DNA of 13,513 nucleotides from Candidatus Aminicenantota bacterium (lineage in GTDB: Bacteria > Acidobacteriota > Aminicenantia > S016-38), in NCBI GenBank assembly GCA_027062035.1, contig JAMOUL010000071.1, forward strand, positions 1 through 13,513, in the 5' to 3' direction. This document shows, piece by piece, positions 5,986 through 13,350 of the stretch (positions are counted from its first letter, which is position 1; each line of letters starts with the position of its first letter). Position numbers and translations under genes: made by a program. A model generated the notes under the pieces. The model made no database searches, was not told the origin of the DNA, and worked only from the letters and a program-made list of their open reading frames with translations.

Positions 5986-6786
5986 TTAAGAGATTTTAGA
6001 AATAACCGCAGCAAAGAGAAGGGCTATAAACGAAAAGGTTATTATTGTAGCTCCAGAAGGAAGATTCAAAAAATAGGAAAGGATTAATCCCGCAGTTACC
6101 GAAACGAATCCTATGGTGGCTGACAATATTGCATAGGCTTTCATGTTTCTGGCAAAAAACAGAGAAATAAGCGGTGGAATTACAAGCAAACCTGAAAACA
6201 GAATAATGCCCACTATTTTTATGGATACAACTATTATAAAGGCTGTTAAAAAGAGAAAAAGGTAATACACCAGATCCACGTTTATTCCTATGACCCTGGA
6301 GGTTTCTTCATCAAAGGTAGAAAATACCATCTCTTTGAAGAAGATTGAGAAGAACAAAATAGTGAGAACAAAGGCCAACCCTGCCAGATATACCTCCTGT
6401 TTTCCTACAAGTAATATATCCCCGAAAAGATATCCCATTATATTGGGGGTATAACCCTTTATAAACCCCAGGAGCAAAATGCCAAGAGCCATAGAAAAGG
6501 GAAAGAAAACTCCCACTGCGCTTTCTTCCTCTATTCTGTAATTTTTAGCGAAAAAACCGATTGCCAGGCCAGTTACAACAGCAAATATCATGGCGGAAAT
6601 TAGAGGGTCAAAACCCACGAGAAGTCCTATAACAACACCGGCAAAGGAAGAATGCGCTATCCCGGCTCCAATAAAGGTCATACGCCGAATAACAACAAAG
6701 CTTCCAAGGAGGGCGGAGGCTATCCCCACCAGTGCTCCGGCAAGAAGGGCCCTTTGAACAAAGGGTAAACTCAGAATCTCACCCAT
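5986..6786 (-). CDS. znuB: Zinc/manganese ABC transporter permease
   Basis: This 266-residue permease of the ABC-3 (ZnuB/MntB/TroC) family has about eight membrane segments and almost no soluble loops. Typical stretches are the N-terminal VQRALLAGALVGIASALLGSFVVIRRM and FIGAGIAHSSFAGVVIG, then GYLFGDILLV, and the later KIVGIILFSGLLVIPP. It should form the inner-membrane channel for a divalent metal together with the ATPase upstream. The start overlaps the ATPase gene by 8 bp, and a GGAG site lies about 10 nt before the ATG. It is the last gene of the znuA-znuC-znuB unit. The znu name reflects the zinc-type ligands of the binding protein; Mn or Fe transport cannot be excluded. Confidence 0.93.
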   Translation of the reverse strand: MGEILSLPFVQRALLAGALVGIASALLGSFVVIRRMTFIGAGIAHSSFAGVVIGLLVGFDPLISAMIFAVVTGLAIGFFAKNYRIEEESAVGVFFPFSMALGILLLGFIKGYTPNIMGYLFGDILLVGKQEVYLAGLAFVLTILFFSIFFKEMVFSTFDEETSRVIGINVDLVYYLFLFLTAFIIVVSIKIVGIILFSGLLVIPPLISLFFARNMKAYAILSATIGFVSVTAGLILSYFLNLPSGATIITFSFIALLFAAVISKIS

Positions 6787-7552
6787 TTTTATGTTTCTCC
6801 ACTATCAAATGAGGTGTTGGTCCATGTCCGAAAAATGCAGCTCCCTTTCCATAAAGGCACTCCAGATTTGCTGAAGATAAAACCTCTTCAGGCCTTCCGT
6901 GTGCCACCAGCTTTCTGTTAACGCATGCGATCTTGTTTACCACCTGAGAAACGGCCATAACGTCATGGGTAACAATCAAAATAGTTGTCCCGTATTTTTC
7001 CCTTATTTTTTCCAGCATTCTGAAGAACCCCTCATGAAAGGAAGGGTCCAAACCAGTCTCAGGCTCATCAAGGATGAGCAACCTGGGCCGGGAAGCAAGG
7101 GCCCTGGCGATTAGAACACGCTGTCTTTGTCCTCCTGAAAGTGTATTAAATAATCGATTTTCCAGATGGTCCATCTCCACCGTTGCGAGTGCATCACTCA
7201 CTGCATTCAGATCTTCTTCAGTATAGGACCTCAAAATTCCCCTGTATCTTCCCATCAAAACCACAGAACGAACTTTAATAGGCATTCGTCTATTGGGAGA
7301 AAGGTTCTGAGGTACATAACCTATGAGTCTCCTTTCATTTCCAAGCTCCCAGGAGGGTTTTCCAAACAATTTTACAGTTCCCTTCTGTGGTCTGAGAAGC
7401 CCCAGTATAATCTTTAAAAGTGTGGTTTTTCCTGCTCCATTGGGTCCCAGTATAGCCACGAGTGACCCTTCTTCCACATCAAGGTTTATATTCTCCAGAA
7501 CCGGTTCCTGTTCATAATTAAACCATACATTCTTCAGCTCAAGAATCTTCAT
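6779..7552 (-). CDS. znuC: Zinc/manganese ABC transporter ATP-binding protein
   Basis: This 257-residue ATPase energises the metal importer from the cytoplasmic side. Its nucleotide-binding motifs are complete: Walker A GPNGAGKT (residues 36-43), Q-loop Gln82, signature LSGGQ (138-142), Walker B LLILDE (158-163), D-loop and switch His196. The C-terminal tail FGHGPTPHLIVEKH carries His243, His248 and His254, a His-containing end seen in other zinc/manganese ABC ATPases that might sense metal. The ATG overlaps the znuA stop by 4 bp (ATGA), with GAGG 7 nt upstream, and the 3' end overlaps the permease by 8 bp, so the three genes are translationally linked. Confidence 0.94.
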   Translation of the reverse strand: MKILELKNVWFNYEQEPVLENINLDVEEGSLVAILGPNGAGKTTLLKIILGLLRPQKGTVKLFGKPSWELGNERRLIGYVPQNLSPNRRMPIKVRSVVLMGRYRGILRSYTEEDLNAVSDALATVEMDHLENRLFNTLSGGQRQRVLIARALASRPRLLILDEPETGLDPSFHEGFFRMLEKIREKYGTTILIVTHDVMAVSQVVNKIACVNRKLVAHGRPEEVLSSANLECLYGKGAAFFGHGPTPHLIVEKHKNG

Positions 7553-8328
7553 TTAAGCGCCTCTTTAACCAGGTGAAAGTTCCATCTTATGAACTCATCA
7601 TAAGTCTTAAAATCCCTGGCTGCAAGGGGATCAAGATATACATACTTCATCTTCCTTCCACTGCACATAATCTCAGCAAATCTTCTCGGAACCGAGGGTT
7701 CCAGAACCAAAAGGTCCGCCTCGGCAACCTGAAGATTTCTGGGTCTGGGCGGCTCTCCGGGATTTTTTGTTATTACTCCCACAATATTGAAGCCATAGTC
7801 CCTGAAAAAGTATTCCCATGCTGGATGGTAAAGCAAAATCCTTCTTTTCTTTATCTCCTTTACATCAGACCTGATATTTTTATCGAGCTTCTGAATCCTT
7901 TTCAATAGTTTTCGGGTTCTCGACTCTATACTGTGCCTTTCGGATGGAAAAGTTCTTTCAAGGATTTCCCCTATTTTCTCTATTACGGGCTCCATCCTGA
8001 TGGGAGATAACCAGTAGTGCGGATTGGGTTTCCCATCTTCCTTTATAAGTTCCGCGTAGCGAGATAAGTCAACCACCCGGGTGCCTTCTATGTTCCAGAA
8101 CTCTAACCCTGCTCCAATCTTAAACATCACCTTCACCCTTGCCACTTCCATCATTCTGGCTGGCTCAGGAGAAAAGAAGTGGGGTGAACGATTCGGAGGA
8201 AGCATTGTAAGGACTTTTTCACCCATGAGTTCTTCGACGATAAGGGAAAGGGGACGGATAGATGCAGCAACCCGATAGGATGCCTGCAAAAGAGAAATTA
8301 CTACCAAAAAGGTAAAGATTTTTCTCAT
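7549..8328 (-). CDS. znuA: ZnuA-type periplasmic metal-binding protein (cluster A-I)
   Basis: This 259-residue solute-binding protein captures a divalent metal in the periplasm for the ZnuB/C importer. The N-terminus (about 1-18) is a signal peptide with no lipobox Cys, so a soluble periplasmic protein is expected. Metal ligands are all present: His50 (SPHFFSP), His104 (NPHYWLSP), His168 (YHPAWEYF, before the usual FRDYGF) and Asp233 (LDPLA). A His at the third site is typical of zinc-type members, while Glu there is typical of manganese-type ones. The protein is shorter than many ZnuA proteins (about 300) and lacks their His/Asp-rich loop. The gene heads the znuACB unit. A perfect TATAAT ends 6 nt before the ATG and no Shine-Dalgarno is present, so the mRNA is predicted to be leaderless. 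Confidence 0.92.
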   Translation of the reverse strand: MRKIFTFLVVISLLQASYRVAASIRPLSLIVEELMGEKVLTMLPPNRSPHFFSPEPARMMEVARVKVMFKIGAGLEFWNIEGTRVVDLSRYAELIKEDGKPNPHYWLSPIRMEPVIEKIGEILERTFPSERHSIESRTRKLLKRIQKLDKNIRSDVKEIKKRRILLYHPAWEYFFRDYGFNIVGVITKNPGEPPRPRNLQVAEADLLVLEPSVPRRFAEIMCSGRKMKYVYLDPLAARDFKTYDEFIRWNFHLVKEALK

Positions 8329-8334
8329 ATCTTT

Positions 8335-8340
8335 ATTATA
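8335..8340 (-). promoter_or_regulatory. -10 element of znuACB
   Basis: A perfect minus-strand TATAAT ends 6 nt before the znuA ATG, so the predicted +1 is the A of the start codon. The site sits in a 40-bp gap after the same-strand ribF gene, so znuACB can be transcribed on its own. The -35 region at 17 bp is poor (ACTGAG). Confidence 0.6.
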
Positions 8341-8341
8341 A

Positions 8342-8364
8342 CTCAGTTTGACAAATTCTCAGTT
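8342..8364 (-). promoter_or_regulatory. Direct repeat upstream of the znuACB -10, possible operator
   Basis: The heptamer AACTGAG (minus strand) occurs twice, at 8342-8348 and 8358-8364, with a 16-bp period. The proximal copy lies 1 bp upstream of the -10 and the distal copy covers the -35 position, where the consensus is missing. A metal-responsive regulator such as Zur or another FUR-family protein could bind here, but those sites are usually inverted repeats, so this is a suggestion only. Confidence 0.35.
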
Positions 8365-8368
8365 AAAC

Positions 8369-9259
8369 TTACATGGAAAGCACCCTGAGCACGTCCTGTT
8401 CTATGCTTTTACGAAGGTCATTGACATCGGAAAATTTTCTCTCGTCCCTGAGTCTATCCACCAGAAAAATCTCCACCCTTTCTCCCACTCTTACGTTCAA
8501 TTCTCCCTCCACTGAATAGGCCTCCACAGAAATTTCAGAATCATCGAAGGTGGGTCTGGAACCTATGTAGATGGCCGCACGTAATATTCTTTTCCCCTTC
8601 TTAATATATCCGGCAAACACTCCTCTTGGCAAAATAGAATTTTCAGGTAAAATGTTTACCGTAGGAAATCCAAGGGTTCTTCCTACCCCTTTACCCTTTA
8701 TCCTTACACCTTCAACAGAATACGGCCTTCCCAACAATACCGAGGCTTCCTTTACCTTCCCTTCCTCAAGAAGTTTTCTTATCCTTGTACTGGACACCTT
8801 CTCGCCACCGTAAAATACCTTATCTATGTCCCAGACCTTGAATCCCTTTTCTCTTCCAAGTTCCTTTAGAAAATCCGCACTTCCCTTTCTGCCCCTACCA
8901 AACCTGAAACCCTTTCCCACAAATATCTCCTCGAAATGCATTCTGTTTCTCAGGTATTCAATAAAATCTTCCGGCTCCATTACTGCTATATAGAGATCAA
9001 ACTTAATAACCAGAGTTGCATCCACCATCTCCCTCAGGGAAAGTAATCGTTGATTAAGGGTCTGGATCAATTTTACTGGCTTTCCGAAAAATACTGATGG
9101 ATGGGGCCAGAAGGTTATGGCTATCAGTTTCTTTCTGAGGGCAACGGCCCTCTCATAAGCCATCCCTATAACCTTCCTGTGACCGATATGTACCCCGTCG
9201 AAATTACCAATTGTTACAAGGGCTCCCCTTACATCTGGTGGCTCATAGAATACTTTCAT
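8369..9259 (-). CDS. ribF: Bifunctional riboflavin kinase / FAD synthetase
   Basis: This 296-residue cytosolic enzyme phosphorylates riboflavin to FMN and adenylylates FMN to FAD. The N-terminal adenylyltransferase domain has TIGNFDGVHIGHRK (residues 16-29) and SSTRIR (156-161). The C-terminal kinase domain has GRPYSVEG (177-184), GKGVGRTLGFPTVN (189-202), GSRPTF (233-238) and the family-type VEAY around Glu246. The length is normal for RibF. The frame stays open upstream to 9481, but that part lies inside the DUF4388 gene; the ATG at 9259 gives the family N-terminus and overlaps the preceding stop as ATGA, so translation is likely coupled. There is no separate Shine-Dalgarno. It ends the DUF1844-TPR-DUF4388-ribF unit, and znuACB follows with its own promoter. 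Confidence 0.95.
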   Translation of the reverse strand: MKVFYEPPDVRGALVTIGNFDGVHIGHRKVIGMAYERAVALRKKLIAITFWPHPSVFFGKPVKLIQTLNQRLLSLREMVDATLVIKFDLYIAVMEPEDFIEYLRNRMHFEEIFVGKGFRFGRGRKGSADFLKELGREKGFKVWDIDKVFYGGEKVSSTRIRKLLEEGKVKEASVLLGRPYSVEGVRIKGKGVGRTLGFPTVNILPENSILPRGVFAGYIKKGKRILRAAIYIGSRPTFDDSEISVEAYSVEGELNVRVGERVEIFLVDRLRDERKFSDVNDLRKSIEQDVLRVLSM

Positions 9260-10200
9260 TTGAGAACAAAGTAGGAGGTGAAATCTTTTATGTAGGTATA
9301 GAAGGGAGAAAGCTTGGCAATAAATAGGGCCCCAAAGGAGGCAAGTATAACGATAAGAGAGAGGACTGCAAGAAATACCGCCTTCCCTGCAGAAGGTTCC
9401 ACTTCCATTTTTTCTATAATGGTGGCTATTTCTGTCTCTTCCTGAGAAGGCACTATGAATCCCTTTTTCTTTAAAATCCACAGAGCCTTCAACGTCGTAA
9501 ATTCATTATAAGGACTCTTTAAGAGTATTCTTTCCACCGGGGTACTCCCATCCACAAGGTTTAAAACATGGAGTTCCAGAGAGGATATGTGTGCAGAATC
9601 ATCTGGCTTTGCTTCTTCATCAGCCACTAATTCCACCTGGGACGGATCGAATTTAGGCGAAACCTCAAAAACCATGTCCTCTGAGGAAATTTCCTTCCTT
9701 ATGGCAGGAAGTTCATCAATTACAGTGGCTATTTCAAGAAGGAAATTCTCAATGGGAATGGGAGGTATCATCCTGGCACCTTCATCAAGGTCTTCTTTAG
9801 AATCAAAAACATACCTTTTTATAGGTGCCGTATACAATTTATAGAATATTCTCATTAATTGCCTTCTGAGGGTTTCTTCAACTACTTCCTTATCCACAAA
9901 GCCATATTTTATAAGAATCTGACCGAGCTTTCTCTTGGAAGCCTTCTGTAATCTTATAGCATTATGCAATTCGTCTCGGCTAATTAAACCCTGCAAAAGA
10001 AGTATGTTCCCCAATCTTTCATCAAGCCTTTTAGGAAGAGAATCGGCGCCTACTATCTTCCCCTTCTCTATGTACAGGAAATAATGGGTATCTTCAGAAC
10101 TGTCAACCCTTAACACCCCTGTGGATTTTTGCATTCCAAGGGTCTGAAGAACCCCGGTAAAATCTATTCCGGAGATTTTTACTGAATCCTTACCCATCAT
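9256..10200 (-). CDS. DUF4388-domain protein with a C-terminal membrane anchor
   Basis: This 314-residue protein has an N-terminal DUF4388/PATAN-like domain (about 8-55: FTGVLQTLGMQKSTGVLRV, then YFLYIEKGKIVGA). It is followed by a duplicated helical motif like the N-terminal part of GspE/MshE ATPases (about 62-118: GNILLLQGLISRDELHNAI and LGQILIKYGFVDKEVVEE). A region at 205-250 resembles a winged helix, and one membrane helix spans about 274-296. DUF4388 proteins are found in bacterial signalling and motility systems, where they may mediate protein contacts; no enzyme motif is visible here. The product is probably a cytoplasmic adaptor anchored by its tail. ATGATG offers two starts; AGGAGG is 2 nt from the first and 5 nt from the second (10197), which is better spaced. 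It overlaps both neighbours by 4 bp. Confidence 0.8.
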   Translation of the reverse strand: MMGKDSVKISGIDFTGVLQTLGMQKSTGVLRVDSSEDTHYFLYIEKGKIVGADSLPKRLDERLGNILLLQGLISRDELHNAIRLQKASKRKLGQILIKYGFVDKEVVEETLRRQLMRIFYKLYTAPIKRYVFDSKEDLDEGARMIPPIPIENFLLEIATVIDELPAIRKEISSEDMVFEVSPKFDPSQVELVADEEAKPDDSAHISSLELHVLNLVDGSTPVERILLKSPYNEFTTLKALWILKKKGFIVPSQEETEIATIIEKMEVEPSAGKAVFLAVLSLIVILASFGALFIAKLSPFYTYIKDFTSYFVLK

Positions 10201-11942
10201 AACCTCCTCTCACTTATATACAAATAAATTACAGAGAAGATATAAAACACAAAGGATAAAATGAAAAAGTGTAAGAACAAAGGAAACCCTGTTTTTAAAC
10301 CAAAGAAAAACAGAGATAACACATAAACAAAGATAAAGGAAAAGATGGAAGGATATAGTTCCCCCTCCTTAAAAAGCATTGCTCCCGGGTAAAAGAAATT
10401 AAGAATTTCCTGAAGAATTTCTCTGGGCACCCTTCTCACATTTCGCACACGTATTACCTTGAAACTCATTGAGCTGGAAGTATCACCTCCTGTAAGTTCG
10501 ATTCTATCCATACATTCATTACAGTAACCCTTATAATAATATCTGGAACATCTTTCGCAAATAGACTTTTCGCACCCCTTACAGTAGATGGCACTTCCTA
10601 TGCCCGGTGGTAGCTTCTCCTTTATATAAAGAACCAGAAGCAAAAGGAAAAATCCTATTATTAAAGGCGATATCAACACAGGCTTTGAAAAGATGTATAT
10701 AATCGAAAGGCTCCTCGGGGGAAAACTGTGGGCTGTTGTAAACTTCCCGAAGTGTTTCCAGAAAATGTCCTCGCTCTGAAATCCATACACTACAAAACCC
10801 GGATTTTCCTTGGAAAACCTGTCCCAGGTTCTTCCGTGCAACTTCCATCCCATGGATGAATATTTGGCCGATTTATTTATCCTTCCAATATGTTCCAGAA
10901 CATAGGCCAGATCGTGAAGGGGGAGTATTTCGTGTCTTTTTGCCTTAACTGCCCTATTCAGGAGAGAAAGGGAAACAGGAATCTCCCTGGAGAGAAACCT
11001 GATATGGGCAAGGGAAACAAGGGCCCGCACATGATGGGGATTTTTATCTATTATTTTTTTGTACAATTGAACAGCCCTTTCAAAATTACCTATATTCTCA
11101 TAAGAATGGGCAAGATAATACGCCAAATCCTCATCCCAGGTCTTCGCCAGCAATTTCTCTGCTTCCTGAAGAGTTTCCTGATCTTCATCGTAATACATTA
11201 TCTTTTCCATAACCTTCGCCTGAGCCGGAGCATTAAATTTTCCAGACTTCGGGATAACCACAGAAAACAGGGTAAATATCAAAGCTATAACAAGTAAACG
11301 TTTGGAAAAGATATCATCCAGATAAAGGGAAAGAAGGGCTGGGATATAAAACAGGAGGAACCCATATCCAGGAAGAAGAATAAGAGGGAACATAAAACTC
11401 GCAATTAAAAGAAGCACTCCGGTAGAGGGCCGTCCGGTATGCTCTTTAAGATCATGATAAAAGAGGGGGGTAAACCAGAAAAGAAGGGAGAGAGATATAA
11501 ACAGAAGCATTATAATGAACACAATAACAACCATCCTGGTAAACAAAAATGCCGAAAATTTCATACCATATGGGGTATTAACGTACTTTAGAAAAGAAGT
11601 CCATAAACAACCAAGAGCCTTCATAATCTTTGCCTGTCCAACATAAATCCTTCCCTCTTCGAGATAGACCCTGTAATTCTCACTGTCTATTTTCTTAAGA
11701 AATCCAATAGTAGAAATATCCTTTCTGGCCGAAGCTAAAGGCAGAAGTTGTTCAGTTACTCCCCTGGCATACTTTCTGTTTCTGAAGGCCATTAAATTCA
11801 GCAAATGGGATTTTTCGCTTTCAAAGGCTGGTTTGTTTCCTGTCTCATAAAAAACTTTAAGCCTCTTTCCGATATTCCCTATTTCTCCTCCTATAACCAT
11901 CCCCAGCAACAGGAAAAATATCAAAGATTTACTCCTCATCAC
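10197..11942 (-). CDS. Multi-pass membrane protein with TPR and zinc-ribbon regions, function unknown
   Basis: I do not recognise a named family for the whole 581-residue protein. In order it shows a signal-peptide-like N-terminus (1-19), an extracytoplasmic-looking region (20-125), a cluster of hydrophobic segments (about 131-160, 174-208, 214-231), and a helical repeat region with a clear TPR unit (270-303, LAYYLAHSYENIGNFERAV) and weaker repeats to about 365. A membrane helix (420-440) follows, then six cysteines at 454, 457, 462, 465, 474 and 477 (three CxxC pairs, zinc-ribbon-like), and finally two more hydrophobic segments (531-549, 552-577). The start is GTG 11942 with GAGGAG 5 nt upstream, or ATG 11939. 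It overlaps the DUF1844 gene by 14 bp and the DUF4388 gene by 4 bp, so the three products probably work together at the inner membrane. Confidence 0.75.
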   Translation of the reverse strand: MMRSKSLIFFLLLGMVIGGEIGNIGKRLKVFYETGNKPAFESEKSHLLNLMAFRNRKYARGVTEQLLPLASARKDISTIGFLKKIDSENYRVYLEEGRIYVGQAKIMKALGCLWTSFLKYVNTPYGMKFSAFLFTRMVVIVFIIMLLFISLSLLFWFTPLFYHDLKEHTGRPSTGVLLLIASFMFPLILLPGYGFLLFYIPALLSLYLDDIFSKRLLVIALIFTLFSVVIPKSGKFNAPAQAKVMEKIMYYDEDQETLQEAEKLLAKTWDEDLAYYLAHSYENIGNFERAVQLYKKIIDKNPHHVRALVSLAHIRFLSREIPVSLSLLNRAVKAKRHEILPLHDLAYVLEHIGRINKSAKYSSMGWKLHGRTWDRFSKENPGFVVYGFQSEDIFWKHFGKFTTAHSFPPRSLSIIYIFSKPVLISPLIIGFFLLLLVLYIKEKLPPGIGSAIYCKGCEKSICERCSRYYYKGYCNECMDRIELTGGDTSSSMSFKVIRVRNVRRVPREILQEILNFFYPGAMLFKEGELYPSIFSFIFVYVLSLFFFGLKTGFPLFLHFFILSFVFYIFSVIYLYISERRL

Positions 11943-12192
11943 CCTTACTCCTCTTAAAATAAAGAATTTTCAATTGTGCTGAAATACCGTTCAAAAATTC
12001 CTCCTCCTTTTCAGAAAGGTTTCCCTTTGTCTTTTCCGCAAGAAGATCCAGCAGGTCTATCAACCTGCACGCCAGCTCAAGATCCACTTCGCGGTTTTCC
12101 CCTATCTCTCCAAGGGCTTCCAGAGCCTTAGTATAAAAAGGGAGAACTATAGAAGAAAACTCCAAAGGAGGAATAACTTCCTTTTTTCCCAT
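11929..12192 (-). CDS. DUF1844-domain small protein
   Basis: This 87-residue, mostly helical cytosolic protein matches DUF1844: LEFSSIVLPFYTKALEALGE near the start, LACRLIDLLDLLAEKTKGNLSEKEEEFL in the middle and a short ISAQLKILYF end. The family is common in bacteria and has no assigned function. I chose ATG 12192 because the family N-terminus begins there; the frame is open to 12309, but the extra residues come from the antisense of mazG. No Shine-Dalgarno precedes the ATG, and TATAAT ends 7 nt upstream, which predicts a leaderless mRNA. It is the first gene of the unit with the TPR membrane protein, the DUF4388 protein and ribF, and overlaps the next gene by 14 bp. Confidence 0.85.
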   Translation of the reverse strand: MGKKEVIPPLEFSSIVLPFYTKALEALGEIGENREVDLELACRLIDLLDLLAEKTKGNLSEKEEEFLNGISAQLKILYFKRSKGDEE

Positions 12193-12199
12193 ATGAATA

Positions 12200-12207
12200 A
12201 TTATAAT
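12200..12207. promoter_or_regulatory. Symmetric -10 shared by the DUF1844 operon and mazG
   Basis: The palindrome ATTATAAT contains TATAAT on both strands: minus at 12205-12200 and plus at 12202-12207. Predicted starts are about 12193 (minus, one base before the DUF1844 ATG) and about 12214 (plus, three bases before mazG ATG 12217). Neither direction has a good -35. Divergent transcription from symmetric -10 sequences is known in bacteria; its use here is inferred. Confidence 0.5.
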
Positions 12208-12216
12208 AGTAAAGAG

Positions 12217-12984
12217 ATGAAAAATAAAAATTGCAAATCCTTCTGTCGGTTGATAGAGATTATGGAAAAATTGAGGGCTCCTGATGGATGTCCCTGGGAC
12301 AAAAAACAAACCGAAAAGAGTTTAATAAGATATTTGCTGGAAGAAACGTATGAAGTAATTGAAGCTATAGAAGAAGGAAACTACGAAAAACTAAAGGAAG
12401 AACTCGGAGACCTTCTGTTGCAGGTGATTTTCCTGTCTCAAATCGCAAAGGAAAAGGGAAAATTTACCGCAGAGGAAGTAGCAGAAACAATTTCAGACAA
12501 ACTTGTGTTTCGCCATCCCCACGTTTTCGGAAGGGAGAAATTTGAGACACCGGAGGAAGTCCTTAAGCACTGGGATTCCTTTAAGAAAAGGGAAAAAAAG
12601 GGGCTTCTGGATGGAATTCCCGGGTCAGCTCCGGCTTTGCTTGAAGCCTATGCAATTGGAGAAAGGGTATCGAGGATTGGATTTGATTGGGAAAGTGCGG
12701 AAGATGCCATGGAAAAGGTGGAAGAGGAATTGGAGGAGCTAAAAAGGGCCATAAAAAACCGGACTGGGGTTGAAGAGGAAATCGGAGATATTCTGTTTTC
12801 CATTGCCAATGTGGCCCGGCTCTATGGAGTAAATCCCGAGGAGGCGCTTAAACTTACCAACAAAAAATTCAGGGAAAGATTTAAAAACATCGAAAAGGAA
12901 GCGGAAAGGCAGGGCATAGAACTAAAGGAATTTCCACGCCAGGAGATGGAACGGATCTGGGAAGACTCGAAAAAAACAAAATAA
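12217..12984 (+). CDS. mazG: Nucleoside triphosphate pyrophosphohydrolase MazG
   Basis: This cytosolic enzyme of about 255 residues hydrolyses NTPs/dNTPs to monophosphates and pyrophosphate, a house-cleaning role. It has the two-domain MazG plan: LRAPDGCPWDKKQTEKSL (19-36), the first metal-binding helices with EETYE (42-46) and EELGD (61-65), the linker FRHPHVFG (98-105) and KKGLLDGIP, and a second MazG repeat with EEELEEL (169-175) and EEIGD (187-191). All acidic motif residues are present. The start is uncertain. ATG 12193 would add eight residues, directly abut the opposite ATG and place TATAAT inside the gene; ATG 12217 is preferred because that TATAAT then lies 9 nt upstream. Neither has a usable Shine-Dalgarno. 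It is convergent with panD, 7 bp apart. Confidence 0.94.
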   Translation: MKNKNCKSFCRLIEIMEKLRAPDGCPWDKKQTEKSLIRYLLEETYEVIEAIEEGNYEKLKEELGDLLLQVIFLSQIAKEKGKFTAEEVAETISDKLVFRHPHVFGREKFETPEEVLKHWDSFKKREKKGLLDGIPGSAPALLEAYAIGERVSRIGFDWESAEDAMEKVEEELEELKRAIKNRTGVEEEIGDILFSIANVARLYGVNPEEALKLTNKKFRERFKNIEKEAERQGIELKEFPRQEMERIWEDSKKTK

Positions 12985-12991
12985 ACCGTTT

Positions 12992-13348
12992 CTATTTTGC
13001 CTTTACAATCTGATTTTCAGCTCCAAAAATCAGTATTCTGGGCTTGAAGGAGTCAGCCCTGTCTTCCTCCGTTATTCCATAACAGGCTACAATTATCCTG
13101 TCTCCGGGCTGGGCTTTTCTGGCTGCTGCCCCATTCAATACAACCCTTTTCGATCCCCTCTTCTCTTTTATTACATAGGTCTCAAACCTTTCACCATTGC
13201 TTATATTGTAAATATGGACCTTTTCCCATGGAAAAATCCCTGTAGCTTCAAGCCATTCTTCATCCAGGCCTATGCTCCCCTCATAGTCAATCCTGGAATG
13301 GGTTACCATGAGATTATGAAGCTTTGCCTTCAATATGTGAATAAGCAT
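12992..13348 (-). CDS. panD: Aspartate 1-decarboxylase proenzyme
   Basis: This 118-residue pyruvoyl enzyme decarboxylates L-aspartate to beta-alanine for pantothenate and CoA synthesis. The self-cleavage site is Gly24-Ser25 in DYEGSIGLD, where Ser25 becomes the pyruvoyl group. Other active-site residues are present at the standard positions: Lys9, Arg54, Thr57, Tyr58 and Asn72 (LNGAAAR). The length is typical (115-127). The start ATG has GGAGG 8 nt upstream inside the panC 3' end, and only 2 bp separate it from the panC stop, so panC-panD is one unit. The acetyl-CoA-dependent activator PanZ is known only in enterobacteria and is not seen here. Confidence 0.97.
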   Translation of the reverse strand: MLIHILKAKLHNLMVTHSRIDYEGSIGLDEEWLEATGIFPWEKVHIYNISNGERFETYVIKEKRGSKRVVLNGAAARKAQPGDRIIVACYGITEEDRADSFKPRILIFGAENQIVKAK

Positions 13349-13350
13349 AT

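Noticed and set aside
9260..9481. Upstream extension of the ribF reading frame, giving a 370-residue protein
   Set aside because: The extra 74 residues lie wholly inside the DUF4388 gene, have no resemblance to RibF, and the ATG at 9259 gives the family N-terminus.
10579..10848. 89-residue minus-strand open frame inside the TPR membrane gene
   Set aside because: It is an out-of-frame shadow of a well-supported long gene, with no Shine-Dalgarno or recognisable motif.
12164..12171. AAAGGAGG upstream of mazG on the plus strand
   Set aside because: It lies 21 nt from ATG 12193 and 45 nt from ATG 12217, too far for a ribosome binding site, and is inside the DUF1844 gene.
12193..12309. Upstream extension of the DUF1844 frame to 12309
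   Set aside because: The added 39 residues are antisense to conserved mazG coding sequence and do not match the DUF1844 N-terminus.
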